A stretch of DNA of 64,000 bases from Lysinibacillus xylanilyticus. Lineage in GTDB: Bacteria; Bacillota; Bacilli; Bacillales_A; Planococcaceae. The notes beneath the pieces were generated by a model. That model did no database searches and had not been told where the DNA came from. It worked only from the letters and a program-made list of their open reading frames with translations. Positions 40,137 through 48,028 of this stretch are shown piece after piece (within the stretch, counting starts at the first letter, position 1; every line of letters begins with the position of its first letter). The stretch lies in the NCBI RefSeq assembly GCF_001708185.1, contig NZ_MDDN01000003.1:248001-312000 (forward strand). The letters run 5' to 3'. Position numbers and translations under genes: made by a program.

Positions 40137-41375
40137 CTAATTCATAACTGGAGGTGCCGTTTCTTCAGGACTCAGCTCGCGAATTAGAACTGGTACCGGA
40201 TAATCTACCCCCTCTTGCTTTTCAAGACGGATCGAATACATCGACTGTAATGCTTGGTGGTCTTCTTCTCGGAAAGTCATCTTGCCTTTTGGCGTTTCAA
40301 ATGACATTCCTTCCATAATGCCAATCAGTTTTTTCGCATCTGCATCCCCCTCTGATTTTTTCAGAGCCTCTACAATAGAGATTGCAGCTGACATCCCTCC
40401 TGGTGTAAATAAATCAGGAACCTCATTAAAGCGTTTTTGATGTTCTTCTACTAGCCATTTATTCACATCATTTTGTGGTAACGTATGATAATAAACTGAG
40501 AAGCCTTCCATACCTATTAACGGATTCATAAATTTAAGTGCGATAATATCAGGTGCACCTGTAGAAATTTTAATACCCTTCTCTTGAATTTTTAGATCCG
40601 CGATTTGATTCCAAGGTGAGTTTGCTCCTGCCCATACAACAAATAAATAATCTGGTTTTGCATCAATTACTTTTTGCAAATTCGATGTAAAATCCGTTGC
40701 TGCAGGATCAGCATATTCCTCTAAGACAATTTCTGCGCCTAGTTTTTCCGCCGCTCTTTTAAATGCATTCACCCCGTCCCAACCAAAAGAATAATCCGGT
40801 GCGAAAGTGGCAATCTTAACACCCTTCCCAGCAATTGCCGCGGCAGCTGCATAGGCATCCTGAGAAGAATTTCGACCTGTACGGAAAATATATTCATTAA
40901 ATTCTGCGCCCGTAATACTATCCGCTACCGCAGGCTCCACAACCATAATCTTTTCGTATTCTTCAGCTAATGGTAATACAGCGAGCGTATCACCTGAGCT
41001 AGAGGAACCTACTAAGAAATCCACCTTGTCATCTTCCAATAGCTTTGTCGCTTTTTGTACCGCAACCTCAGGCTTTGTTTCTGTATCTTCATAGACAACT
41101 TCAATTTTCTTACCGTTAACCTCCATCGTACCGCCAGTAGCATAATCAATCCCTAATTCAAAGCCACGCTGCGTTTGTTTTCCATACGACTCAAGAGCTC
41201 CCGTCAATGACGCCAGTACACCGATTTTAATAGTAGCCCCTTCCTCAGCAGTCCCCTTTGTATCATCCTCCGATGCCTTACCATCTGTAGAACTATCCTT
41301 CGACCCATCTGAATTACAAGCCACCATCAACATCGCCAACATCAATAAAAGCACAAATAACCAATGCTTCTTCAT
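40137..41375 (-). CDS. livK: Liv-type substrate-binding lipoprotein
   Basis: A 412-residue type-I periplasmic-binding-fold lipoprotein. The signal peptide ends in LMVAC (Cys20) and is followed by a Ser/Asp/Lys-rich linker. The mature part shows GVLASLTGALESYGKQTQRGFELGIDYA, typical of Leu/Ile/Val- and amide/aromatic-acid-binding proteins. It is the first gene of the nine-gene unit. The binding pocket region (VGSSSSGDTLAVLPLAEEYEKI) is closer to non-amino-acid Liv homologues than to classic LivK, but the ligand is not identifiable by eye. Confidence 0.88.
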   Translation of the reverse strand: MKKHWLFVLLLMLAMLMVACNSDGSKDSSTDGKASEDDTKGTAEEGATIKIGVLASLTGALESYGKQTQRGFELGIDYATGGTMEVNGKKIEVVYEDTETKPEVAVQKATKLLEDDKVDFLVGSSSSGDTLAVLPLAEEYEKIMVVEPAVADSITGAEFNEYIFRTGRNSSQDAYAAAAAIAGKGVKIATFAPDYSFGWDGVNAFKRAAEKLGAEIVLEEYADPAATDFTSNLQKVIDAKPDYLFVVWAGANSPWNQIADLKIQEKGIKISTGAPDIIALKFMNPLIGMEGFSVYYHTLPQNDVNKWLVEEHQKRFNEVPDLFTPGGMSAAISIVEALKKSEGDADAKKLIGIMEGMSFETPKGKMTFREEDHQALQSMYSIRLEKQEGVDYPVPVLIRELSPEETAPPVMN

Positions 41376-41404
41376 CCCATAACCCCTTTCATAATAAGTT
41401 AAAA

Positions 41405-41418
41405 AGAAAGCGCTTTCG
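41405..41418 (-). promoter_or_regulatory. cre-like site (CcpA) before livK
   Basis: The perfect palindrome GAAAGCGCTTTC (41406-41417) matches the catabolite-responsive element core. It lies just downstream of the inferred transcription start, a position where CcpA acts as a block. Only the outermost T and A of the consensus are missing. Confidence 0.6.
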
Positions 41419-41429
41419 TTGCTAAATCC

Positions 41430-41496
41430 ACTATATAAAACTGTAGTTACAAATTAGTTACAAGATAGTTGGGTCAGTTTACTGAGTCAACTATCT
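41430..41496 (-). promoter_or_regulatory. livK promoter with phased direct repeats and dyad
   Basis: TAGTTACAA occurs at 41444-41452 and 41455-41463, and a third partial copy TAGTTGGGT at 41466-41474. The spacing is exactly 11 bp, one helical turn. The third copy is also the left half of a 34-bp dyad (41463-41496) with 9-bp outer arms AGATAGTTG/CAACTATCT and 5-bp inner arms TCAGT/ACTGA. The minus-strand -10 TATAGT lies at 41435-41430. Phased direct repeats suit an activator such as a MalT/BTAD-type protein; the target link is inference. Confidence 0.65.
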
Positions 41497-41702
41497 CTGC
41501 AGCGAAAGTGAAGCTTTAGCGCAACGACAGCTGCAAAATCTTTTAATGAGCTGCCCTTAAGGGAGCTCATTTTTCTGCGACGAAAGTGCTGCGGTGCGCA
41601 ACGGCAGTCGCAAGTGTTCTCCGTCACGAAAGTACAGCGGAGCGCATCGGATGGGACAAAAAGAAAAAATGTTAGACCGATTGAAATGTCTAACATTTTT
41701 TT
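41497..41702. other. GC-rich structured intergenic block with hairpins
   Basis: The block has several CGAAAGTG-containing inverted segments around 41500-41650, a perfect hairpin AATGAGCT/AGCTCATT at 41545-41570 followed by TTTT, and a second terminator-like hairpin (AAATGTTAGAC/GTCTAACATTT then TTTTTTT) at 41664-41702. No gene is visible. It resembles the GC-rich core of the MITE-like element in style (GACGAAAG, CTTCGCTTTCG motifs). Confidence 0.5.
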
Positions 41703-41834
41703 GATTTAGGAAGGAACACTCTACTCATTGAAGCGAAAAAGTTATTATCTGTTTTCGCTATTTTTCAAAATAATCGAGTTCTGTCCCAGCCTCATTTTTC
41801 TGCGACGAAAGAGTGGTTTTTCCGGGGAGGAGGG

Positions 41835-41940
41835 TTTATCGAAACAGGTTTGAGATTTATCGAGAACTGTTGATTGTTTATCGACCAACTTTATCAATTT
41901 ATCACCCAACTTTTGAAAAATATCGATATCTACCTTCATG
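41835..41940. repeat. 21-bp-period TTTATCG intergenic array
   Basis: TTTATC cores start at 41835, 41856, 41877 and 41898, exactly 21 bp apart, with a degenerate fifth (AATATCG) near 41919 and an extra TTTATC at 41890. The array is followed by CTGACCGCACTGA at 41949, which recurs after the next array. Confidence 0.88.
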
Positions 41941-42062
41941 TACGCTATCTGACCGCACTGATAGTTTGCGGTGCTTCACTTAATCAAAGGGATATTTCTA
42001 AAGTCATTTACTTTCCGCTTTTTCAGTAGCACCCTTTTATCATCAATTCCGGGGTTGAGAAT

Positions 42063-42170
42063 TTTATCGTAATAAATTTGTGTTTTATCGGAACAATCTT
42101 GAGGTTTATCGGAACAATTTCAGGTTTTATCGGAATGTTTTATCAACTTATCGGAACATTTTAGAAAATA
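42063..42170. repeat. 21-bp-period TTTATCGGAAC intergenic array
   Basis: TTTATCG cores start at 42063, 42084, 42105, 42126 and 42147 (the last as CTTATCG), exactly 21 bp apart, with an extra TTTATC at 42139. The extra core 8 bp before the last unit has the same placement as in the array at 41835. The two arrays, each followed by CTGACCGCACTGA, look like a diverged duplication. Confidence 0.9.
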
Positions 42171-42209
42171 CAGTATATCTGACCGCACTGAAGTTTGCGT
42201 CGCCTACAT

Positions 42210-42420
42210 TTAATTTAACAATTTAGCAGGTATTGTATATTTCCTGTTGTTGTTTTTACTAGACACTTCAAACTTTTGATATGTTGATACACTAGCACTC
42301 TCAGATTGAAGCTGAACATCATGTACTAAATAATGCGCATCCCCAAAATAGATTTCTTGTCATTCCTGATCTACTTTGCGCTCACCAGTAAAACCCGCCC
42401 TTCTACAGTCTTCGTGCTTC
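42210..42420 (-). pseudogene. Remnant of an unrecognised gene with internal stop
   Basis: The minus strand reads as coding for about 65 codons to a TAA at 42210: DCRRAGFTGERKVDQE, then TGA where a Trp codon would fit, then QEIYFGDAHYLVHDVQLQ and onwards to IPAKLLN. No start codon is found. The family is not recognised. It is probably the 3' end of a decayed gene. Confidence 0.5.
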
Positions 42421-42466
42421 CGGGATTATCCTCTATAAATTTCGTTCATGATGGGGCATAAAAAAA

Positions 42467-42495
42467 AGGACTCACCTAATTCAGTGAATCCTTTT
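42467..42495 (-). terminator. Terminator of the alpha/beta hydrolase gene
   Basis: AAAAGGA-CAC pairs with GTGA-TCCTTTT around CTAATTCA; the A run on the plus strand gives a T run on the minus strand. Confidence 0.7.
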
Positions 42496-42510
42496 AGCTT
42501 GGCATAAAGA

Positions 42511-43329
42511 TTAAACATTATATCCCTCTACCCTATCTAACCATTCATGCATATGGCTATTAAATAGATCTGCTTGTTCAATTTGCAAATTATGTCCAGC
42601 CTTATCTAAAATTGTGAAGGCCGCTCTTGGGAACTTATCGATAATATCAAAAGCATCTTTATAACCAACCATAGAGTCCTGTTTGCCAAGCAAGAAAATG
42701 CTAGGTTTGTCAAAAATCATTTCGTCAACAGCAAAAGAAAAACCATAGCTTTTTTGGATTCTTTCTAAAAATTCCACATCCGCCATTTTCTGACCTGCTA
42801 ACACTTCATTTGTGTATCGATGACAATTATTTTCATTTAAAACAACTAGATGTGAGCTCAAATCATCAAGTTCCTGTTTTGTCAATGTTGATAAAAATTC
42901 CTTATCTGCCGAGACAATACTTTGTTCTGCTACTGTTCGACTTGGTTTATCAGGAATAATCAATGGACAAATAAATGCAGCCCCTAATATTTGTTCATGA
43001 AACTCCCTCAGAATCCCTCGCACTAAATATCCACCATAAGATTCCCCCACCAATAGATAACGTTCATTTGGGATTAAAGAGTGTATTAGTTCTACTACGG
43101 CCACTAGCATTTCATCCGAGTTATTGATTGTTTCATAGTCTGTTGTCTTGCCCATCCCCGGAAGATCAATATAAATTCGCTTCCAGCCTTCTCTTTCTAC
43201 AAAAACAGGCTCCATACAACCCTTCATTAATCTATGATCAGGCGAATAGCCGTGAAGCATCACGATTGGTGTTCCAGTCCCAATGATTTCATAGTAAATA
43301 TTCGCCTTCCTTACCTTACAAAATGCCAT
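42511..43329 (-). CDS. Alpha/beta hydrolase
   Basis: A 272-residue alpha/beta-hydrolase. Landmarks are MLHGYSPDH (about 24-32), the nucleophile elbow GESYGG (Ser near 99), the acid in LLGKQDSM and the histidine in KAGHNLQ near the C-terminus. The N-terminus is typical of small esterases and peptidase-like hydrolases. It stands between the BTAD regulator and the liv operon on the same strand, separated from the regulator by a MITE-like element. Substrate is unknown. Confidence 0.82.
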   Translation of the reverse strand: MAFCKVRKANIYYEIIGTGTPIVMLHGYSPDHRLMKGCMEPVFVEREGWKRIYIDLPGMGKTTDYETINNSDEMLVAVVELIHSLIPNERYLLVGESYGGYLVRGILREFHEQILGAAFICPLIIPDKPSRTVAEQSIVSADKEFLSTLTKQELDDLSSHLVVLNENNCHRYTNEVLAGQKMADVEFLERIQKSYGFSFAVDEMIFDKPSIFLLGKQDSMVGYKDAFDIIDKFPRAAFTILDKAGHNLQIEQADLFNSHMHEWLDRVEGYNV

Positions 43330-43360
43330 AGTAGTTCCTCCAAATATTATTATAAAAAAT

Positions 43361-43690
43361 GGTTCATCACCAAAACGTGTGGTTGATTTCCGTTCCGACT
43401 GGGCGCTTTGTTGCTGTCGCTTCGCTTTCGCACAGATAAAACATTTGCCGCTGACGCTTCGCTTTCGCGCAGAGCAGAGCGTCCGATGAGCCGCTTCACT
43501 CGCGTTGCTCGCTCCAGGGTCTCGGGCCTACACGATGTTGGTCACGAAGGCGTTATCACAGGACGTGATGCTCTTAGCCTTCGTTCCTCTATCGCTGATC
43601 CCCAAGGAGTCACCCAGCCTCCACTCCAATCAACTAATTTACATAGTATATGTTTTAACAAATGTCACCCACGACTTTCGGTGATGAGCC
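43361..43690. mobile_element. MITE-like element with nested inverted repeats
   Basis: A ~330-bp non-coding element. The outer terminal inverted repeats are GGTTCATCACCAAAACGTGT on the left and the complement of ACTTTCGGTGATGAGCC on the right (about 22 bp, four or five mismatches). A second inner pair is GGTTGATT...GACTGGG and CCCAGCC...AATCAAC. The middle has two copies of CTTCGCTTTCGC-type GC-rich hairpins. Both flanks carry TAAAAAA, a possible target duplication, though A-richness weakens that. There is no transposase; it would need one in trans. A truncated copy lies at 24681-24868 and end fragments elsewhere. Confidence 0.7.
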
Positions 43691-43719
43691 TAAAAAACGG
43701 TATTTACTCCAAATATACA

Positions 43720-46700
43720 CTAACCCATAATTAAATCATAAACAACCATCGTCGATTCCATTGGTGTTGTATTTAACTCTTTTTTTAATAACCTTATACA
43801 TTTTTCATACCATTTCAACGCAAGGGAACGGTTTTGTAATTGATAGTAACTATACATCAACAATCGATAGCCTTCTTCCCATAACGCATCCTCACGAAGC
43901 ATTTTTTCTGCATATAAAATAGCTTGCTTATAATTCTGTTGCCTTGTCGCATTTTGCGCTAATCTCTCAAGTACTTCAATATATAACGATTGCAGCTTTT
44001 CACGATCCTGCATGAGCCAATCTAACTGCTTTTTTTCAGCATAGAGTGCATCGGTATAACTAATCTCAGCAAGATGCAGCCAGTCATTTGACAATTGTGG
44101 ATCGAACTCCTCCATCCCTAATTCATAAAAATAGAGAAAACGTTCAACATCAATCTGCAAAAATTGAATATGCTGTAATTGATACATATTATTTTTTCGC
44201 TGAATAAAAAAGCTATCTTGACGAGCACTTCTAGTTGGCTCTAGAACCTTTAATAACGCATTCAATACCACTTTAAAATCCCGATCTAGTGAATCAACAT
44301 TCCGCTCTGGCCATAAAGCCTGCGCAATCTCTTCCTTTGGCGTAAATCGATTGCGATGACAATATAAATAAACGAAGAGCTCCTTCGATTTATCGCGCTG
44401 CCATTCTTTATCCTCTAGCTTTCGATTCTTTCTGATTAAGTCTAAACTTCCTAAAAAATTTACTTGCACCTCTTCATGTGGATAAACGACACTTTCATCT
44501 ACTTGAAAATAACGACACATTGCCGAAATAGCCGCATTTTCACCACCACTATTTCTACTAAATTGTAAAAGCTCATAAAAAATCATTCTATTAGGCGGAC
44601 CGAGAATGGTTTTTCTTTGTAAAAAATAGTCATAGCCATTGGTGATACACAGTTGTGCAAATTGCTGAAAAGAAAGATTGAATTGTTGAACATCATTTTC
44701 TTTATAGGCAATCACAGATTGATAGAATAGTACATGCATCTCACCGTTCTGGTCGCCACAATTATGGAAAAGTCGCTGTGCTTTTATTAATAATTGCCCT
44801 GCTCGAGCAAATTCATGTTGAGAAAGAATGATTTTCACCTCAGCAATTAATATAAGGGCAGTCATCCATGCATCTTGTACTTGCTCCGTTTCCTGTAGAC
44901 CAAGTGCTAAATATTTTTTAGCAGAGATCATATCTCCTTGTGCATGCTTGACAATTGCTAGCCCCATAAATGGTTCAGCCTTAACCCGAGAAATATTAAT
45001 GGTATTCATCAATGTTAGGGCCTTCTCATAAGCGTTACAGGCTCCTTGATAGTCAGGAAAATCTACTAATAGTAAAGCATGTGCTTTGCGAATATAGCCA
45101 ACCGCCTCAATAAAAATAGACTTTTCACGTTGCCCCCTACGAATCCCATGCTGAGCGGCATACCAAGCATCCTTGCCCAACCCTAATAGTGCATAGACAA
45201 ATGACGCTAACAGCTCACTCTCTCTATGTGTCGCCACTAGCTGTGGTGGTAATTCCAATCTCTTCGCCAGCAAAGTTCTAGCTTCCAATAACTGCCCAGT
45301 TCTTAACAGTATTCGAACATCGACATTCGCTCTTTGCAGCACATCCTCCGTCAAGGCAACCTCCTCTGTAAATATATGTGCATGTTTTGCTTTCCCTAAA
45401 TTAACTAAATTTTCTGCATATTGACGCTGTAATTCTAAAAGTTCCTCTTTATTTAACGGTGTATGATTCGCTAACTCTAATGCCTTTTTTAAATGCGGCT
45501 CTGCCAATGCTGGCTGGATTGTATCGAGATAAATATGCGCTAAACCTGCCTGTGCTTTTGTCATAAAGAGATAATCATTCTTACTTTTCGCGAACATTGC
45601 ACAATTTTCATAGGATTGCTTCGCTTTTTCATAATACGCACGGTAGCGATGGCACTCACCTTCAAAATAATATATTTTGTAATATTCCGATTTTTCGGCA
45701 GCTGTAAATCGATTTATTTTTTCTAATAACCACTCAAATTGTCCAGCACGGACAAGACTTTCAGCATGATTTTGTAATAGCTCACCACAAAAGTTCTGAT
45801 CATTCGTTTTAAATGCATGATGAAGAACAGCTTGTATATTGTTTTGCTCTACATAATACAATGCTGCTTGTTTATGTAATGCAATATACTGTAAAGCATG
45901 TTGTTGCCATTTCAACTCTAAAAATCGACTGAACAAGGCATGGAAACGATATAAACCATCTGTTGTTATAGTTTGAATAAATAAGTGCCGTTGTACAAAT
46001 TGACTGAGCGCCTCCGCTATTTCAATACCATAAAATTGTGTAATAAACTCCTCTGAAAAAGTGGGGAAAATCGCCAACTTTAATAATGTCTCTTGCTCGA
46101 ATGTAGACATCTTAAGATAAACTTCCTCCGATAAATAGGTGAAAAGATCATTTGTAGAGATATTTAACCAATGATCTAATGTCTCGTTGTTCCATTGCTC
46201 AGCTAATAAAGAAATACTAATTGCCCATCCCTCTGTAATTTCCAAAACCTTAGCAATTTCATCTTCTGTTAAACGCACAGCTACATAATCCTCAAAAAAA
46301 ACAGCAATCTCCTCTGAAGAAAATGCTAATTCTGCTTCAGAAATAACGAGTAATTTTTTTTGCAGCTTTAATTTTCTTGTAATATCCCAATTTGGCAGTG
46401 TTCTAGACGCTATTATAAAATGTACATTCGGTGGTGAAAATTCAATAATTTTTTCCATCACATAATTAATATGAAATTCATGGTCAACGAGATGGTAGTC
46501 GTCAATGACGATTAAAATTGGCTCTTCAATTTCACATAAATTATTAACAAATAATTTATATAAGCGATTGAGTTCTTCTATTTTCGGAAAACGTGATAAT
46601 AGATTCCATGCATCAAATCCTTGACCGAAACCCGGAACGACTCGTTTAATACTAAAAAACAAATGCCTTAAAAACGGCAAGATATTATCATCTTCTTCCG

Positions 46701-46908
46701 ATACACTATACCAAGAAAATCTGCTAGCTTCAGTGTGTAGAAATTGTGTAAGGATGGTTGTTTTGCCATATCCAGCACCACTATGAATAAGTGTGCAAGA
46801 ATGGTCTAGGCTTTTTTTTAATGTTCTCATTAATGTAGCTCTACTAATACAATGATTGGACGGCCGCGGTGGAATACATTTCGATTGGATAATAATGTCT
46901 GTGGTCAT
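43720..46908 (-). CDS. STAND-ATPase transcriptional activator with BTAD domain
   Basis: A 1062-residue MalT-like regulator. It has a signalling NTPase with Walker A HSGAGYGKTT (42-51) and Walker B ILIVIDDYHLVD (about 131-142), then a long run of TPR-like helical repeats (about 330-780). A winged-helix DNA-binding region of the OmpR/SARP type follows (about 845-925: ELFVYLYCHRNRFTPKEEIAQALWPE), then a C-terminal BTAD domain. Such proteins bind an inducer through the TPR region and oligomerise on direct-repeat DNA. It is on the same strand as, and upstream of, the hydrolase and liv operon; the phased repeats before livK make it the leading candidate regulator. Confidence 0.88.
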   Translation of the reverse strand: MTTDIIIQSKCIPPRPSNHCISRATLMRTLKKSLDHSCTLIHSGAGYGKTTILTQFLHTEASRFSWYSVSEEDDNILPFLRHLFFSIKRVVPGFGQGFDAWNLLSRFPKIEELNRLYKLFVNNLCEIEEPILIVIDDYHLVDHEFHINYVMEKIIEFSPPNVHFIIASRTLPNWDITRKLKLQKKLLVISEAELAFSSEEIAVFFEDYVAVRLTEDEIAKVLEITEGWAISISLLAEQWNNETLDHWLNISTNDLFTYLSEEVYLKMSTFEQETLLKLAIFPTFSEEFITQFYGIEIAEALSQFVQRHLFIQTITTDGLYRFHALFSRFLELKWQQHALQYIALHKQAALYYVEQNNIQAVLHHAFKTNDQNFCGELLQNHAESLVRAGQFEWLLEKINRFTAAEKSEYYKIYYFEGECHRYRAYYEKAKQSYENCAMFAKSKNDYLFMTKAQAGLAHIYLDTIQPALAEPHLKKALELANHTPLNKEELLELQRQYAENLVNLGKAKHAHIFTEEVALTEDVLQRANVDVRILLRTGQLLEARTLLAKRLELPPQLVATHRESELLASFVYALLGLGKDAWYAAQHGIRRGQREKSIFIEAVGYIRKAHALLLVDFPDYQGACNAYEKALTLMNTINISRVKAEPFMGLAIVKHAQGDMISAKKYLALGLQETEQVQDAWMTALILIAEVKIILSQHEFARAGQLLIKAQRLFHNCGDQNGEMHVLFYQSVIAYKENDVQQFNLSFQQFAQLCITNGYDYFLQRKTILGPPNRMIFYELLQFSRNSGGENAAISAMCRYFQVDESVVYPHEEVQVNFLGSLDLIRKNRKLEDKEWQRDKSKELFVYLYCHRNRFTPKEEIAQALWPERNVDSLDRDFKVVLNALLKVLEPTRSARQDSFFIQRKNNMYQLQHIQFLQIDVERFLYFYELGMEEFDPQLSNDWLHLAEISYTDALYAEKKQLDWLMQDREKLQSLYIEVLERLAQNATRQQNYKQAILYAEKMLREDALWEEGYRLLMYSYYQLQNRSLALKWYEKCIRLLKKELNTTPMESTMVVYDLIMG

Positions 46909-46971
46909 TTTGTGATAACCTCCCCATTCAACTGGTTATGTAAGGTTACAAATCTTCAAAGTTTAAAATTA

Positions 46972-47003
46972 TGAGCCCATCACCATAACGTGGAATTGTT
47001 CCA
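46972..47003. repeat. End fragment of the MITE-like element
   Basis: GAGCCCATCACCATAACGTG matches the left end of the MITE-like element, then the match stops. It is probably a decayed solo end. Confidence 0.45.
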
Positions 47004-47011
47004 TTCAAAAA

Positions 47012-47515
47012 TTACTTCTCGTAATCCTTAAACTCAGGCGTTTCCATTAGTCTTTGGAAAAAGATATCTTTGGCTTCCCTGTAAGCATCCATTGATTTGG
47101 CTTCGTATTCCTTCTTCAAATTATCATATGCATCTCGATATTTTTTATTTGCCAGTAAAACTTCTCTAAATTTCCAAAAGAAATCAAACTCAGAATCAAT
47201 TACAGTTAATTGAACTCCTAAAGGAAGATTACTTGTATCATCCTTAAAGGCCCTAAATGTATCTGTTTTGACACTTTCATCATTTCTTTCATATAAAATT
47301 GATAGAAGTTCTATTGCTTTCGAAAATTGTTCAGCACTAACACGTACTTGGATGTCTAAATCACCTTTAGTAACACTATTAGGAATTGCCGAACTACCTA
47401 CATGCTGGATATCAGCCGCTGGTAGTAATTCTGTTATTTTATTTTTGTGTATCAAAAAAGCTTTCTCAGCATTTTTATGAAATAGTTCACTATTAAAAAA
47501 ATTTACTTTCTCCAT
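47012..47515 (-). CDS. GrpB-family (UPF0157) nucleotidyltransferase-like protein
   Basis: A 167-residue GrpB-like protein with the family signature IQHVGSSAIPNSVTKGDLDIQVRV (about 36-59), which carries the GS-x10-DxD pattern of nucleotidyltransferase folds. The C-terminal helices (FFWKFREVLLANKKYRDAYDNLKKEY) are also typical. The start is the ATG at 47515 with GGGGGAG upstream. Some relatives are dephospho-CoA-related or toxin-antitoxin-like, but the function is unknown. It directly follows a short open frame of unknown nature. Confidence 0.8.
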   Translation of the reverse strand: MEKVNFFNSELFHKNAEKAFLIHKNKITELLPAADIQHVGSSAIPNSVTKGDLDIQVRVSAEQFSKAIELLSILYERNDESVKTDTFRAFKDDTSNLPLGVQLTVIDSEFDFFWKFREVLLANKKYRDAYDNLKKEYEAKSMDAYREAKDIFFQRLMETPEFKDYEK

Positions 47516-47542
47516 ATAAAACTCCCCCAAATCTCCCCTTTT

Positions 47543-47701
47543 TTACAAAGCAGCAACGTTACATGGCACAACCAAATTAGTAGATCTTACTAAATTAATT
47601 CTAGAAAGTGTAATATTTCCAATCGGTACTTTATCCTTTATTTTACCATCATAGCCTACTTTTACCCTATCGCCAATATGAAACATTCCATCTGGATTCA
47701 T
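47543..47701 (-). CDS. Short open frame, possible gene fragment
   Basis: A 52-codon frame starting MNPDGMFHIGDRVKVGYDGK and ending VVPCNVAAL, with no strong ribosome site. The open frame extends nine codons further upstream before a stop. Composition looks like real coding sequence (GDRVKVGYDGKI could be part of a small beta-barrel), so it may be the end of a lost gene. It lies 27 bp before grpB. No family is recognised. Confidence 0.35.
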   Translation of the reverse strand: MNPDGMFHIGDRVKVGYDGKIKDKVPIGNITLSRINLVRSTNLVVPCNVAAL

Positions 47702-47983
47702 CGTTAGATTTACAATAATTATTCTTACTGCCTAGTGGATGACGGACGGTCCAGAAAAATCAGCACTTTAACCAATAACCAGGATTTAAAAGATTTTTTT
47801 CTTTAAGTTTTTAACTTTAATCAAAAGAACTTTGAAACGTAAACTTAGGACTTCCGACTTTTACCTTTGAGCTTTTAACTCAGTTTGTTTAACGTATCAT
47901 TTGTTGTAGGCATGCTGGTATATCCAGTTTTAGAATCCTTTATTTCACTCCCAAAGTTGAGTGATTTACTTAAAATGAAAAAT

Positions 47984-48012
47984 CCCGATTATCAAATAAC
48001 ATGATAATCGGG
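47984..48012 (-). terminator. Terminator of ddh
   Basis: CCCGATTATC and GATAATCGGG form a perfect 10-bp stem, followed on the minus strand by ATTTTT. Confidence 0.85.
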
Positions 48013-48028
48013 TAGAAATAGTTTACTA

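Noticed and set aside
43400..43560. Structured RNA gene in the GC-rich core of the MITE-like element
   Set aside because: Strong hairpins exist, but inverted repeats of the element explain them and no promoter or terminator frames an RNA.
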